A stretch of 64,000 bases of DNA from Leptidea sinapis (GCF_905404315.1 NC_066288.1:6844501-6908500), one strand, 5' to 3'. Counted from the first letter of the stretch, positions 33,656 to 45,740 are shown. Notes: generated by a model not told the origin, from the letters alone. Numbers and translations are program-made.

Positions 33656-36600
33656 TCCTTTGTTCGTTATACAAGTACTTATCAGGAAATTACCATCGCG
33701 TCCCTAGGATACAAAATCAATATCAGTCTCATCAACGCGCAGGTCTGAATCTAGACCTAGCTCTGGCCTAGGCATCTGGGTGGAGCTGAGTGCATACAGC
33801 GCAAGTGCATTTATTGATTTCGATTCGGATTCCAGACAGAAGTAGGGGGGAGATATGGAGCGGGGATGGGGAGATATGGAGCGGGGATGGGGAGATATGG
33901 GAGAGATGTGACTCACCCATTACCAGAATTTTCCATCGTTAATTTTTTATGCGCGTCTATGATTTAATGAATAGTAATGGATACAGTGTAGCCTTTTCAA
34001 TATTTGATTTGAGTTTTTAATTGATATTTACCGGGATTTTTATTAGGAAAGTTTCAAACTACTTATGCCAAAAATTTTTGAAAAATCCATGATTAATTGA
34101 GGTAACTCCTCAAATTTTATAAGTATAGATGAAGCAAAAGTTTTTTCTTCAAAAATAAATTAATTATTTATTACTAAGAGAACCACAAATTATAATAAAT
34201 TGTAATTGTGTGTAGGATTATATTTATTTTTTTGGATTTTTCAACTATAAGTATTTCGCGGCTGGAACGAATATAGGAGAATATAAACGTATTTAAAGGA
34301 AATTAATGAAAACAGTACCCGAGAAAATCTGAAATAGTAACTGCTGGTGACGTCAGAAGCTAGCCATTGGTATTTCTTAATGCTAGATTTTTTCTGATTA
34401 AGGATGTAAAATTTATAACTCTTTACATTATAAATATCGACTTTAAACATGCAGTTTTTAACATATTAAATTAAATTTAATAAAAAGTGTACCTACTCTA
34501 TATTATTTTGAAATCGGTTGACTTTAAATATATTTCGTATGATATTTTAAGTAAAAAGTCAATGTCGTAATTTTAAAATCGACACCGAAGTCAAAACATT
34601 ATTGCAAATTTTTCGTTAGCCTATTTGAAAAATAGATGTAATTATTTTAATAGATTTAGATTTACAATTTTGCCCAATATAATATTCTATAAATTTAATT
34701 AATATAAAAATATTTTTATATTTATGTATTTTATTTATGTTTCATTTTGCTATCACTAATAAAATTCGTTTATATACGCTACGTGAAAATGGATTCTTTA
34801 TATTATATGAACATTTCCTTTGTTCGGTTCGGTACATATCTGGAAATTTCCATCGCGTCGTAGGCTACAAAATCAATATCAGTCTCATCAACGCGCAGGT
34901 CTGAATCTAGACCTAGCCCGGTCCTAGGCATCTAGGTGGAGCTGAGTGCATACATCGCAAGTGCATTTATTGATTACGGATCGTTCCAGACAGATAGGGG
35001 GGAGATATGGAGCGGGGATGGGGGAGATATGAGAGAGGTGTGACAACAGTGATGTTGTGGCACGGGAATACCAAATGCGTGCATTTTATTTCGTGTACGT
35101 GGCATACCCTAATTTGAGTGCCGATTTGCAATGGAATAAATCGGTTCCACCGCAGACGGCGTGGGCAGGAGGGAGGACGCCGCTCTCCTTATCCACCGTT
35201 CCTCATCGCTGTTCATATTTATTGTATATTATTATTTAGTAACGATGCATTATATATTCCTTTCCCTTATTAAAACGTGTCTGTCTATACTTACATAGAG
35301 ACAGAATGTTAGTTAGGCTGGGTTTTAGTGTAAAATTCAAATATGGGGACCGGGTGTTAATAATATTTAATTAATAAATTCTAAGGCAAATTCTAATTGA
35401 TATTCGTCATTTTGCTTTGTTCGTTATACAAGTACTTATCTGGAAATTTCCATTGCGTCCCTAGGATACAAAATCAATATCAGTCTCATCAACGCGCAGG
35501 TCTGAATCTAGAACTAGCCCGGGCCTAGGCATCTGGGTGGAGCTGAGTGCATACAGCGCATGTGCATTTATTGATTACGGATCGTTCCAGACAGATAGGG
35601 GGGAGATATGGAGCGGGGATGGGGGACATTTGAGAGAGGTGTGACCCACCCATTACCAGAATATTCCATCGTCAATTTTTTATGCGCGTCTATGATTTAT
35701 TGAATAGTTATGGATACAGTGTAGCCTTTTCAATATTTGATTTAAGTTTTTAATTGATATTTACCGGGATTTTTATTAGGAAAGTTTCAAACTACTAATG
35801 CCAAAATTTTTTGAAAAATCCGTGATTAATTGAGGTAACTCCTCAAATTTTATAAGTATAGTTGAAGCAAAAGTTTTTTTCTTCAAAAATAAATTAATTA
35901 TTTGTATACGGAAAGTATTATTTGGTAATTGGTATTTCTGAAGAGGACCACAAATTATAATAAATTGTAATTGTGTGTTGGATTATATTTATTTTTTGGA
36001 TTTATCAACTATAAGTATTTCACGTGTGGCTGGAACGAAGATAGGAGAATATAAACATATTGAAAGGAAATTAATGAAAACAGTACCCTACAAAATCGAA
36101 AATAGTACCTGCTGATGACGTCAGAAAGTAGCCATTGGTATTTCTTAAATGCTAGATTTTTTCTGATTAAGGATGTAAAATTTATAACTCTTTACATTAT
36201 AAATATCGACTTTAAACATGTACTTTTCAACACAGTAAATTAAATTTAATAAAAAGTGTACCTACTTTATATTATTTTGAAGTGGGTTGACTTTAAATAT
36301 ATTTCGTATGATATCGTAATTTTAAAATCGACACCGAAGTCAAAACATTATTGCAAATTAAATGTTGGCCTATTTTAAAAATAGAAGAAGTTATTTTGTA
36401 AAGAAAAAATTTTTTGAAACAATTTGTTTAAGCTCGACAATTTATCAAAGAATACATCTGTGTCAATTAGTTTTTCGTTATCATTTCCGTTTAATATGTA
36501 CAACGATGTCGGGACGTCTAATCGCCAAAAATATGGGGGGGGGAGGTTGTATGCATATCAATGTAAAACAGTGATGTTGTGGCACGGGAATACCAAATGC

Positions 36601-37860
36601 GTGCATTTTATTACGTGGCTTACATACCCTAATTTGAGTGCCGATTTGCAATGGAATGAATCGGTTCAACCGCAGACGCTGCGGGCAGGAGGGGGGGCGC
36701 CGCTCTCCTTATCCACCGTTCCTCATCGCTGTTCTTATTAATTGTATATTATTATTTAGTAGCGATGCATTATATATTACTTTCCCTTATTAAAACGTGT
36801 CTGTCTATACTTATATAGAGACAGAATGTTAGTTAGGCTGGGTTTTAGTGTAAAATTCAAATATGGACCGGGTGTTAATAATATTTAATTAATAAATTCT
36901 AAGGCAACAATTAACCATCATTCATAGGCCAATATAATTAATATAATATGTTATATGATATTCGAAAAACACAATTTTTTTATTTTTTTTTAATATAGTA
37001 TATTCACAAACTAAATAAATATACCGTATAACCACATAACATAGCTTTTTTAATATTCGGGAAAACGAATACAGCAAAGTAATATAACAAATTATGTAAC
37101 TGAATTCTAAATGGCAATTAGATGTTTCCATGTATAACAAACAAAAAATGTTGGATAGATAATTCAAATCTTAGATTAAAGATTGGTCTCCGCTGCGCTC
37201 CAACTAAATGCCGCAGGCGTAGTCGCAAAGCGACAACTAATACCACTCGAGACAGTCTCGAACAATAAGTGACGTTGACGTGCCACATGTTCTGTTAAAC
37301 TTTGCTAAGTTGAAACTAAAATGCCGGCTTGCGTAGTAAAACTTTGTAAAAATAATACTATTAGAAATAAGAAAGACACTGTGATCACATATCATCAGTA
37401 AGCATTTTGTATTTTATTAATTTCATTGTATATTACAAAATTTGAAAGATGCCATTGAGTGTCAAGATGCCACGCACGCGGTATCTAGTTGGAGCACACC
37501 GGAGACAATCCATAATCTAATTATAATAATTTGTAAGACTATGATGCTGTAAGTGCTAATTTAATAGTGGCAATGTTGTAGTTGGTAAAATGTACATAAC
37601 TATGACATTCATAAGTGTAATTTTTATATAAATGCATTATTATTCATATTTAAATAAAATTTAGAAAACGGTAAATTCGTTTTGGAATTGAATTCTTTAA
37701 AGACCTCAATATTTTTATTTAAATACAGGGACTTTTTGAGGCGAGGCGTTGACAGAATATTTTTATAATACACTTTCAGCTTCATGAGATCACTGACCTC
37801 TACTTTATACCACTGGAATGGCGGCTGTCAAAGTACTTTTGTGCCTGTTTGATATTCGCC
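33656..37860 (+). repeat. Composite tandem unit, copy 2
   Basis: Same block order as copy 1 with long near-identical stretches (31228-32580 against 34648-36010). It keeps the ~785-bp part of blocks c and d that copy 1 lacks and has a unique ~200-bp insert at about 36365-36570 ending in a run of nine or more Gs. The close match points to a recent tandem duplication. Confidence 0.9.
37181..37510. mobile_element. TIR-E, 330 bp, in copy 2
   Basis: Same length and nearly the same sequence as 32972-33301; duplicated with the tandem unit rather than independently inserted. Confidence 0.75.
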
Positions 37861-38815
37861 ATTTTCCTTTGTTCGTTATACAAGTACTTATCAGGAAATT
37901 ACCATCGCGTCCCTAGGATACAAAATCAATATCAGTCTCATCAACGCGCAGGTCTGAATCTAGACCTAGCCCGGGCCTAGGCATCTGGGTGGAGCTGAGT
38001 GCATACAGCGCAAGTGCATTTATTGATTGCGGGTCGTTCAGATTCCAGACAGATAGGGGGGAGATATGGAGCGGGGATGGGGAGATATGGGCGAGGTGTG
38101 ACTCACCCATTACCAGAATATTCCGATGTCGATTTTTTATATATAGATAGTGTAGTCTGATAAATATTAGATAATCAACGAAGTTTTTAATTTGATATTT
38201 ACCGGGATTTTTATTAGGAAAGTTTCAAACTACTTATGCAAAAAATTTTGAAAAAATCCATGATGAACTGAGGAAACTTCTCAAATTTTATAGGTATGAT
38301 ACAGCAAGTGTTTTTCTTTTCAAAAATAAATTAAACATCTGTATACTGAAAGTATTATTTAGTAATTGGAATTGCTGAAGACGACGACAAATTATAATAA
38401 ATTATTGTCCACTGGATTTTTTAACTATAAGTATTTCACGTGTTGAGAATATAAACGTATTTAAAGGAAATTAATGAAAACAGTACCCTAGAAAATTGAA
38501 ACTAGTACCTGCTGATGACGTCAGAAGGTAGCCATTGGTATTTCTTAATGCTACATTTTTTCTGCTTAAGGATGTAAAATGTATAACTGTTTACATTATA
38601 AATATCGACTTTACACATACACTTCTTAACATATTAAATTAAATTAAAAAAAATATTTACCTACTCTATTTTATTTCGAAATCGGTTGACTTTAAATATA
38701 TTTCGTATGATATTGTAAATAAAAAGTCAATAACGTAATTTTAAAATCGACGCCAAAGTCAAAACATTATCGCAAATTTTTAGTAAGCCTGTTTTAAAAA
38801 TAAAAAGAAGTTGTT
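37861..38815 (+). repeat. Composite tandem unit, copy 3 (partial)
   Basis: Blocks b and c only. Block c is more diverged than in copies 1 and 2 (shared TACCGGGATTTTTATTAGGA and GATGACGTCAGAAGGTAGCC). The array ends here. Confidence 0.8.
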
Positions 38816-39119
38816 TGTTGTACTTAAATAGTTTATTTTTATTTTTTAGTTTATATTTTACTTAAAATCACATAAATAACCTAACCCCAACTTCGTTTCT
38901 TAACCTTCAATGATATATCAAAATACATGACGTTTTAAAATATGTATATACTTAATCAAACATACTAAATAAATACCTACATATATAAACATGGATACAT
39001 AAGTATTAATCTGAACAAACGGACAAACGTATACAAATATCAAAATTCGAACCCGGATCTTACAACTTTTGATTAAAATCAGCTGATAGAGTGGTCACTT
39101 AATCCAAAAGCCAACTCAT
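38816..39119. other. Mostly unassigned; degenerate tRNA-like stretch
   Basis: AATTCGAACCCGGATCTTAC at about 39044-39063 reads on the minus strand as a box B-like GGGTTCGAAT, with ACCACTCTATCAGCTGAT as a possible box A partner. It may be an old tRNA-derived SINE. Otherwise AT-rich. Confidence 0.3.
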
Positions 39120-39310
39120 TTACGAAAATTTATTGAAGTTGACGTTATTTTGCGGAAATCCATAATTATACAAATGATTTGAGATTTCGTTAGTGTTAAT
39201 TCCGCCAATATTTGTATTTAAACAATGCGACACATGTTTCGCCTCTACACGAGGCATCCTCAGGACGTGTTGTCTCGCCAAAATCTGGGACGAGACACTC
39301 GTCCGATGAA
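39120..39310 (-). repeat. Penelope-type terminal repeat with hammerhead-like core
   Basis: Minus-strand match to 11580-11745: GCGAGACAACACG, CCTGAGGATGCCTCGTGTAG and AGGCGAAACATGTGTCGCAT, followed by GAAATCTCAAATCATTTG. It lies next to the GIY-YIG fragment, as expected if both come from the same Penelope-like insertion. Confidence 0.65.
39222..39280 (-). ncRNA. Hammerhead-ribozyme-like motif, copy 2
   Basis: On the minus strand: CTGAGGA core, a GCCTC/GAGGC stem II, GAAA, then ACATGTGTC. The last part can form a 4-bp stem III (ACAU:GUGU, one G-U pair) ending in the cleavage triplet GUC. Compared with copy 1 the stem III change (CACGTG to CATGTG) keeps pairing. One extra U lies between the core and stem II. 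Confidence 0.35.
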
Positions 39311-39454
39311 ATGACGCTCTGTGATTGGTCGGCTGTTGTGACGTATTACCCCCGGAAGAGATACGTAACAAAGGTGAAGGGACTAAATATGTTTGTTTAT
39401 TCAACAATGTAAACATGTTATTTTTGTGTTTTACTATTTATAATTGCTATCAAA

Positions 39455-39632
39455 TATTAAAATTATTATTGTTTCCGAGTGAGTGACCGGTATCAATTAA
39501 ATGTTTCTAATTTCGAATTGAGTTTAAAGGAACATATTGCCGCATTTAGGAAAAATCATCCCAAAAATTCACACTTCGCGAAACATTTAATTGATACCGG
39601 TCACTCACTCGGGAACAATAATAATTTTAATA
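39455..39632. repeat. 52-bp inverted repeat inside the GIY-YIG fragment
   Basis: Arms 39455-39506 and 39581-39632 are reverse complements at 51 of 52 positions with a 74-base spacer. The right arm is the natural coding strand (KHLIDTGHSLGNNNNF); the left arm is an antisense copy of it. Confidence 0.95.
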
Positions 39633-39712
39633 CTTTACAAACATGTGAAAAAGGATTTCACTTAAATGTGTTAGAGCAATTAGAAATAATAAAACACACG
39701 TGTGGCACGTGA
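39480..39712 (+). pseudogene. GIY-YIG domain fragment of a Penelope-like element
   Basis: From 39507 the + strand reads ISNFELSLKEHIAAFRKNHP then NSHFAKHLIDTGHSLG, and after a short gap GFHLNVLEQLEIIKH. The EHI, AKHL-TGH and LNVLE-LEI pattern is the second half of a GIY-YIG nuclease as found in Penelope-like elements. The first half (GVYK...YIG) is missing. The first nine codons of the open frame come from the inverted copy at 39455-39506, not from the domain. Confidence 0.7.
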
Positions 39713-40640
39713 ATACCAAACGCGTGTAACCTATTTCATGTACTTACCCTAATTTCAGTACCGATTTGCAATGGAGTGAATCGGTTCAACCGCAGACGGT
39801 GCGGGCAGGAGATGGGACGCCGCTCTCCTTCGTTACCGCCCCTTATCGTTATTCTTATCTATTATTTAGCAGCATTGCATAATATTAAATAACTTTTCCT
39901 TAATAATACGTGTCTGTCTATATAGCGGCACAATGTTACTTAGTCTGGGTGTTAATGTTGAATTCAAGTTACATACCGGGTGTTAAAAATATTTCATTAA
40001 TAAATTCTAACGCAACAACGAACCATCGTTCATAAGCCTATAAAAATATGTATATTAAGTATGAAAAACGCGAATACGCCTTATTTTTTTAAATATAGTA
40101 TATTCACAAACTAAGGAAATACAAGTATACCTTATAACCATACCTATAACATAGCATTTTTATTGTTCGGGAAACGAATACAGCAAATAATTAATATAAA
40201 AATAATGTAACTAAATTCTAAAATTACATAGATATTTCAAACCTTAGAATCCGCGCTCCAACTAGACGCAGGCTTAGTCGCAAAGTGACAACTAATACTA
40301 CGCCCAAGTGGGCGTACTCGAGCCAGTCTCGAATAATGTGTGACGTTGACGTGCCACATGTTCTGTTAACATAAAATGCTATAATTCTATTCTTAAAAAG
40401 TAAAACATTGTTAAAATAATACTTCAAGAAATAAGAATGATATTGGGATCACATATCATCAGTAAGTATTTTGTATTTTATTATAGTATGTTACAAAATT
40501 TGAAAGATGCCATAGAGTGTCAAGATGCCACGCACACAAGCATCTAATAGTTGCCGTAATAAAAAATCGATTGTTTTTAAGTATTGCGGTAACTAGTTGG
40601 CGCGCAGCGGAAACTAATCAAAACATAAATAAATAAAATG
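39690..40640 (+). repeat. Diverged copy of composite d and e blocks
   Basis: GTGTGGCACGTGAATACCAA, CCGATTTGCAATGGAGTGAA, and CCGCTCTCCTTCGTTACCG follow the d-block. From 40017 come the e-block and a degenerate TIR-E (CGCGCTCCAACTAGACGCAG to ACTAGTTGGCGCGCAGCGG). It is clearly older than the 30-38 kb copies. Confidence 0.7.
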
Positions 40641-41360
40641 GTGGAATGTACCTATAAAGTAAAGTGGCGCTATATATACATATATATATACTACAAATTA
40701 AAATAAAATATAATAATAATAATATTTAAATTTTAAACATTGACAAATGAAAAATATGTCAAAATTTAAATAACAAACATATCAGACATACAAATACTAA
40801 ATATATTATATAATAGTGAAGTAAATATTACTTAATCGACCGATAGGTTGAAAAAAATTGGGGTTGACAGTTAACCCCTATATTGAGCAATGACACTAAC
40901 ACAAAGTGTCATACAAATCGCGAGTGTAAGACGTAGCTTGTCACGCACTCTAATATAATATTTCTCGCCTGTTTTTATCGGTTGTCTAACAGCAAAAGAC
41001 TAAATTAAACACAAAAAAAAAGGAAATAATGGTTAAATTTATGGAAGGTTTTTGTAGCCATTGGTTCAAAAAAAAAATTTTTTTTTGACAAATTTAAAAT
41101 AAAGATGACTCAAATGTTATATTTTGTTTTTTAATGTATGAATCACTCATAATATAATGGATTCAATGCAAGTTTTAGGCAATCCTAAGCAATCATCATT
41201 GGTAAATTTAAATTTAAAGAGATCTAATCGCTTCATTAGTATTTCAGCGACGTCCGCAAGATCCGGGCTGATCGATAAATCAATTCTATTTTTACTAGTG
41301 ACTTACATACAAAGAGTATTTGTCAAATTATTTAATTCGAAAATTAATTTATACGTATAA
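40641..41360. other. No gene recognised
   Basis: AT-rich with an (AT)n run near 40672-40690. A 67-codon ORF at 41157-41360 has no known motif. Confidence 0.3.
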
Positions 41361-41731
41361 ATACCACTGGACAGACTGTTCCATATGGTTGACAGCAAAT
41401 TTTTTGTACCTATTTGAAGCGCCACTCTCGAGCGTCCAGAGAACTAATTTTGACGTATAATACAAATGGCTGCGAAGCAATGTACAATATTCTGAAGTAT
41501 TTTTGCATTTTGAATTAATTTCGTTCGTTTACCATGTTATTTATACTTCAAGAATCAACGTAATAAGCTACACATTTTTTTGTAAATAGTTTTCAACTAT
41601 CTATCGATCTTTTCTGAGGTTGTCATTACTAGTTTTAGTACCGCAGACTCTCGCTACATGGCCAATAGCGCCAAAATGGCGAATATCAAACAGGCACAAA
41701 AGTACTTTGACAGCCGCCAGTCCAGTGGTAT
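41361..41731. mobile_element. MITE-F, 371 bp
   Basis: Ends ATACCACTGGAC and GTCCAGTGGTAT are perfect 12-bp inverted repeats. Weaker inverted similarity continues inward (TTGACAGC and TTTTGTACCT against GCTGTCAA and AGGCACAAAA). The interior is non-coding. A second copy is at 51836-52218, and truncated ends sit in the tandem array at 33613 and 37823. Confidence 0.75.
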
Positions 41732-42365
41732 AAAGTAGAGGTCAGAGGTCTCATGCTGCCGAAAGTGTATTATAAAAATATTCTATCAACGCCTGGCCTA
41801 TATAAAGTCGTTTTATTTAAAAAGAAATATACTTAGGTCTATAAAGAATTCAATTCCAAAATTAATTTACCGTTTTCTTAAGTTTATTTGAATATGAATA
41901 ATAATGCATTTATATAAAAATTACACTCATGAACGTCATAGTTATGTACATTTTACCAACAACAACATTGCCACTATTAAATTAGCACTTACAGCATCAT
42001 AGCTTACAAATTATTATGCTTAGATTAATAATTGGTCTCCGCTGCGCTCCTCTCCATCTTGACACTCAATGGCATCTTTCAAATTTTGTAATATACAATG
42101 AAATTAGTGAAATACAAAATATTTACTGATGATATGTGATACCAGTGTCTTTCTTATTCCTAATAGTATTATTTTTACAAAGTTTTATTACGCAAGCCGG
42201 CATTTTAGTTTCAACTATTAGCAAAGTTTAACAGAACATTTGGTGCGTCAACGTCACACATTGTTCGAGACTGTCTCGAGTACGCCCACTTAGGCGTTGT
42301 ATTAGTTGTTTCTTTTTGCGACTATGCCTGCGGTATCTAGTTGGAGCGCAGCGAAGATCAACCCT
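41700..42365 (-). repeat. Inverted copy of the composite e-block (TIR-E plus MITE-F end)
   Basis: Reverse complement of 32965-33655 with moderate divergence: CAGCCGCCAGTCCAGTGGTA, AAGAATTCAATTCCAAAATT, TTGGTCTCCGCTGCGCTCC, TTGACACTCAATGGCATC and GTATCTAGTTGGAGCGCAGC. One TIR-E arm is truncated (GCGCTCC runs straight into TCTCCATCTTGACAC). Confidence 0.75.
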
Positions 42366-42564
42366 TAGTCTAAGTTATTATAAATACAATCTTTTATACG
42401 AGTTTGTTTTAAATAGTAAATGTAAATTATCAAAAATAGCACAGGAGTTATTGAGTTCCGTTGTAGTTGCATCACATAATTTAAATAAATAAAGATTTTA
42501 TTATCTTTATGAGTACAATAAACTAGTGACAACTTATTTATGAGGCCAAAGAAGTAACAACTTT

Positions 42565-42825
42565 ACCAGTGGGAGGCTCCTTTGCTAGATTATGGTACCT
42601 ATTTCTGCCGTGAAACAGTAATGTGTAAACATTATTGTATTTCGCTCTAAAGGGCACCATAGCTAGTGAATTACTGCTCAAACGAGACTTATAAGATCTT
42701 ATGTCTCAAGGTTACGAGCGCAATTGTAGTTCCGCTCACTGCATCGTTATGGGCAGGGCGTATCAATTACCATCAGCTGAACATCCTGCTCGTCTCGTCC
42801 TTTATTTGAATTTAAAAAAAAAAAA
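42565..42825 (+). repeat. SINE-A copy with internal deletion
   Basis: Head ACCAGTGGGAGGCTCCTTTG joins directly to CTAGATTATGGTACC, so the ACAGGATGCCGG segment is missing. Part of the central GCCGCTCAG arm is also gone. The tail CTCGTCTCGTCC and A-run are present. Confidence 0.8.
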
Positions 42826-43064
42826 TTGAAGTACTTAGCCTTTTTGTAGAATACTCAATAAGATCAATAAAAATGGAACAAATACACTAACACTATAACA
42901 TTAATAGGAATTTGCCAATAATATTGCAAAACATCAAGAATTATTACGTAAAAAATGCTCCATGTTATTAAAATGAAATTGTTTCACAGCAGAACTGTCA
43001 AACCAAAAAAAAAATATGTCCATACAAAGCAAATATTGAAAATAAAAATAATTATGGGTCCCAA

Positions 43065-43206
43065 ATCGAAATAAAAACTATCCTATCTCTCAAGTTGGAC
43101 TAAACTGCACTCCATGAAGTAATCCCCATTAAAATCCGTTCATTAGTTTAGGAGTCCATCGCGGACAAACAACGTGTCACGTAATTTATATATAGTAAGA
43201 TGTTAT
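43065..43206 (-). repeat. Lep1-type helitron fragment
   Basis: Contains CTATCCTATCTCTCAAGTTG, AACTGCACTCC, TAGTTTAGGAGTCCATCGCG and GACAAACAACGTGTCACG. On the minus strand this is the conserved Lep1 core (TTGTTTGTCCGCGATGGACT). It lies inverted to the usual Lep1 presentation. Confidence 0.7.
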
Positions 43207-43477
43207 TCTAATAGGCCTAGTAAAACCAAACGTAAGCAACAATATAAAATACTTAATATTATTATGTTTCTATGAACTTTACAAATAAAGTCATTATTTT
43301 GTTATTTGCCTCGATAACACTGTTAACAAGGACCTTAAACTTTTTTAGACGGAGCGCTACATTTAATAACCTTATCAGCAGCTTTTAAGATTTATCTTAG
43401 TAATACCATAGAGCACTAAGTATAAGTAATATATAAGTTGAAATAGGAAATGATTATAAATAAATTAAATATATATA

Positions 43478-43680
43478 AATCTAGCTGACCCAGCAAGCAA
43501 TGAATTGCCAAACAAATTTAAAAAAAAATTGGTCTATAAAAAATAAATGTTGGCCGATTCTCAGATACCCACCCGATATGCACAAAAAATGGGTTTTCAT
43601 ACAAATCGGTTCAGCCGTATCGGAGGAGTTTGGTAACAAACACTGTGACACGAGAATTTTATATATTAGATAAATATAAA
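43478..43680 (+). repeat. Helitron-like repeat, diverged
   Basis: Starts CTAGCTGACCCAGCAAGCAA like the 46255 repeat and ends with GTGACACGAGAATTTTATAT and TATTAGAT. The middle contains AAATCGGTTCAGCCGTATCGG, a phrase common in these lepidopteran repeats. Confidence 0.5.
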
Positions 43681-44814
43681 ATAAATTAAATGCATGGTTA
43701 ATCAAAGGTACTGATTTAAAAATTAAAACACTTCTTTAAAGGATTAAAACGCGATTTTTGTTTAAAAGTTTAATTTTTTTATTATTTTAGCTAACCCGAC
43801 GTTTCAAAACCTTTGCAGATCTTGACTTATAAATATTTTAACATGATCTGTTTAAGTGAGTCAAAAAATCGTATAACATTTGAGTATTTTCTAACAAGCA
43901 TGCTGTATTGTTCACCAGCTCTGTCTGATAGTTAAAGAGCTATGTCCCAAACTTGATTTCATAAGTGTAAATTTAATGTAGTAATTTTGTATTTTCGATA
44001 TTATTATCGAGGATTCTGGATAAGCGGCGCCTGTTTAAGGATTTCTTCCTAAAGGAAGAAAGGCGCTGTGTGTAAGTACATCTGTGGTTACCCACATGCT
44101 GAAAAAGCCAATTGATAGGAGAATGTTCTTTGGATACTTTCATAGCGCTGCGAATGTATATTATAAAAGGAATTCCATATTACACAAACATATTGTAAAT
44201 AACCTTAGACCGAAGCGTTGAAAAGAATTTTCGTGGATATAAGCCGACAGTGCTACAGCGTATAGTGCAACATTTTGGTCAATTTTCACGCAGAGGTACG
44301 GGGAAAATAGAGGATTAAAGGAGGCCGTATTCCTAAATAGTGGTTGGATCAAATGTCCGAAAACCTGCAGATACCCATAAGCGCCATAGTCCACCAGGCG
44401 ACGAAGCGAATCCAATGGAGACAGCCCGTTGACGGATAGACGATCCTCAGCAATGAGGGAACTTCTTAGAATCTCTTAGATTTATTCTTGAATTTGAACG
44501 CGCAGTCTAAATGTTACAACATCAATGGTGATAAAATAAAATACAAATGTTAGAACAACGGACGCTGGCCGGTGGTAGTCGTTTAACTCCTATTTGATAC
44601 GGCGCCGAGGTCTACTCAAGTTACTAACCACTGCGATATCGCCCACACAATATACGGACATATATAAAATGTGTTTTTTATTTGCTTGCATCAAGTCAAT
44701 ACCGCTGTTAAAATTAAAGATAGAAAAACTTGTCTGTCGTAGAACTACATTTCAGTAGAAAACTTCTTAGTTACTCGGATTTGTATATATGATTATTTTA
44801 ACCAAACCGACATA
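43681..44814. other. No gene recognised; one small hairpin
   Basis: TTTCTTCCT and its complement AGGAAGAAA, two bases apart, form a hairpin at 44042-44061, flanked by GCGCC/GGCGC. An 84-codon minus-strand ORF (44161-44415) has no known motif. Confidence 0.3.
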
Positions 44815-45085
44815 GCCCAAATGATTGCGAAACTGAAGTGGCAGTGGGCAGGGCACATAGTTCGACAGACAGATGGCCGAAGGGGCAGAAAAGTCTTTGA
44901 ATCGCGACCATTTACCGGAAGACGAAGTGTTGGTAGGCCCCCCACAAGATGGACCGACGATCTGGTCAAGATCGCCGGAATACGTTGGATGAGGGCATCG
45001 CAGGACCGATCGTCGTGGAAATCTTTTGGGGAGGCCTTTGTCCAGCAGTGGACGTCTTCCGGCTGATGATGATCATGATTATTAT
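44815..45085 (+). pseudogene. RTE-type LINE 3' end
   Basis: An 81-codon open segment, AKLKWQWAGHIVRQTDGR...GRRSVGRPPTRWTDDLVKIAG...W...SSWKSFGEAFVQQW. This is the C-terminus of lepidopteran RTE endonuclease/reverse transcriptases, followed by GATGATGATCATGATT, a tail typical of RTE insertions. The open frame and clean motif suggest a fairly young 5'-truncated copy. Confidence 0.85.
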
Positions 45086-45359
45086 TGGTCTTTTGAGAGA
45101 TTACTTATGAATTTTTTTTTATTATAAATTATATTACCGTAACGCGTACACGCGTAATTACTAATATTATTTTTATTTATTCTCCTGTTTTGATGAAAAT
45201 AATAATTAAAATCTATATACCTATTATATTCAAACTAACAAACTTATAAAAATATATTTTATCAATTTAAAAATGTAATCAATTGGATGTTCAACACTAT
45301 TTTCATAAATTTTCATCCATAATTACATTCAGAAACTCATACTATAGGCTTATTTATCT

Positions 45360-45740
45360 TATATCTTTAAACGAGCAATTCTTGTATATATATATATTCT
45401 GAATCTCGGAAACGGCTACAACGATTTTAATGAAATTTAGTATACATGTAGTTTCGGGAGCGAGAAATCGATCTAGCTAATTTTAAATTTTGAAAAATGT
45501 AGTTTTATAATTTTATTGGAGGAAAAAGAGCTACAATAACATTAGAATACAAAGGTAAATTTCGCCACTATATGCAAGGCTATAATAACTCAGATGGGAC
45601 ATTGGGTGATCCGGAAAGCAGAAGACCCCGGTTTGAATCCAGATGTCCTGTTATTTTGTTACCTGTTGTTTTTTCGTTCAAGTTTTGTACATTAGTAAAA
45701 ACCGATCTAGGCTCGGTCGTCCAGATGTTGGATACTAAAA
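45360..45740 (+). repeat. repeat-D copy
   Basis: Reverse complement of the repeat at 7720-8025: TTTAAACGAGCAATTCTTGT, AATCTCGGAAACGGCT, GAAGACCCCGGTTTGAATCC, and CGATCTAGGCTCGGTCGTCC. The CCGGTTTGAATCC stretch looks like a tRNA-type box B, so this could be a composite SINE/helitron-like repeat. Confidence 0.65.

Noticed and set aside
36424..36741. 105-codon ORF in the tandem array
   Set aside because: It crosses a copy-specific insert into block d, and the d-block frame (YPNLSADLQWN) ends shortly in every copy; no known domain.
44042..44061. Hairpin resembling a terminator
   Set aside because: Rho-independent terminators have no meaning in this context; a 9-bp stem is expected by chance in 64 kb of AT-rich DNA.
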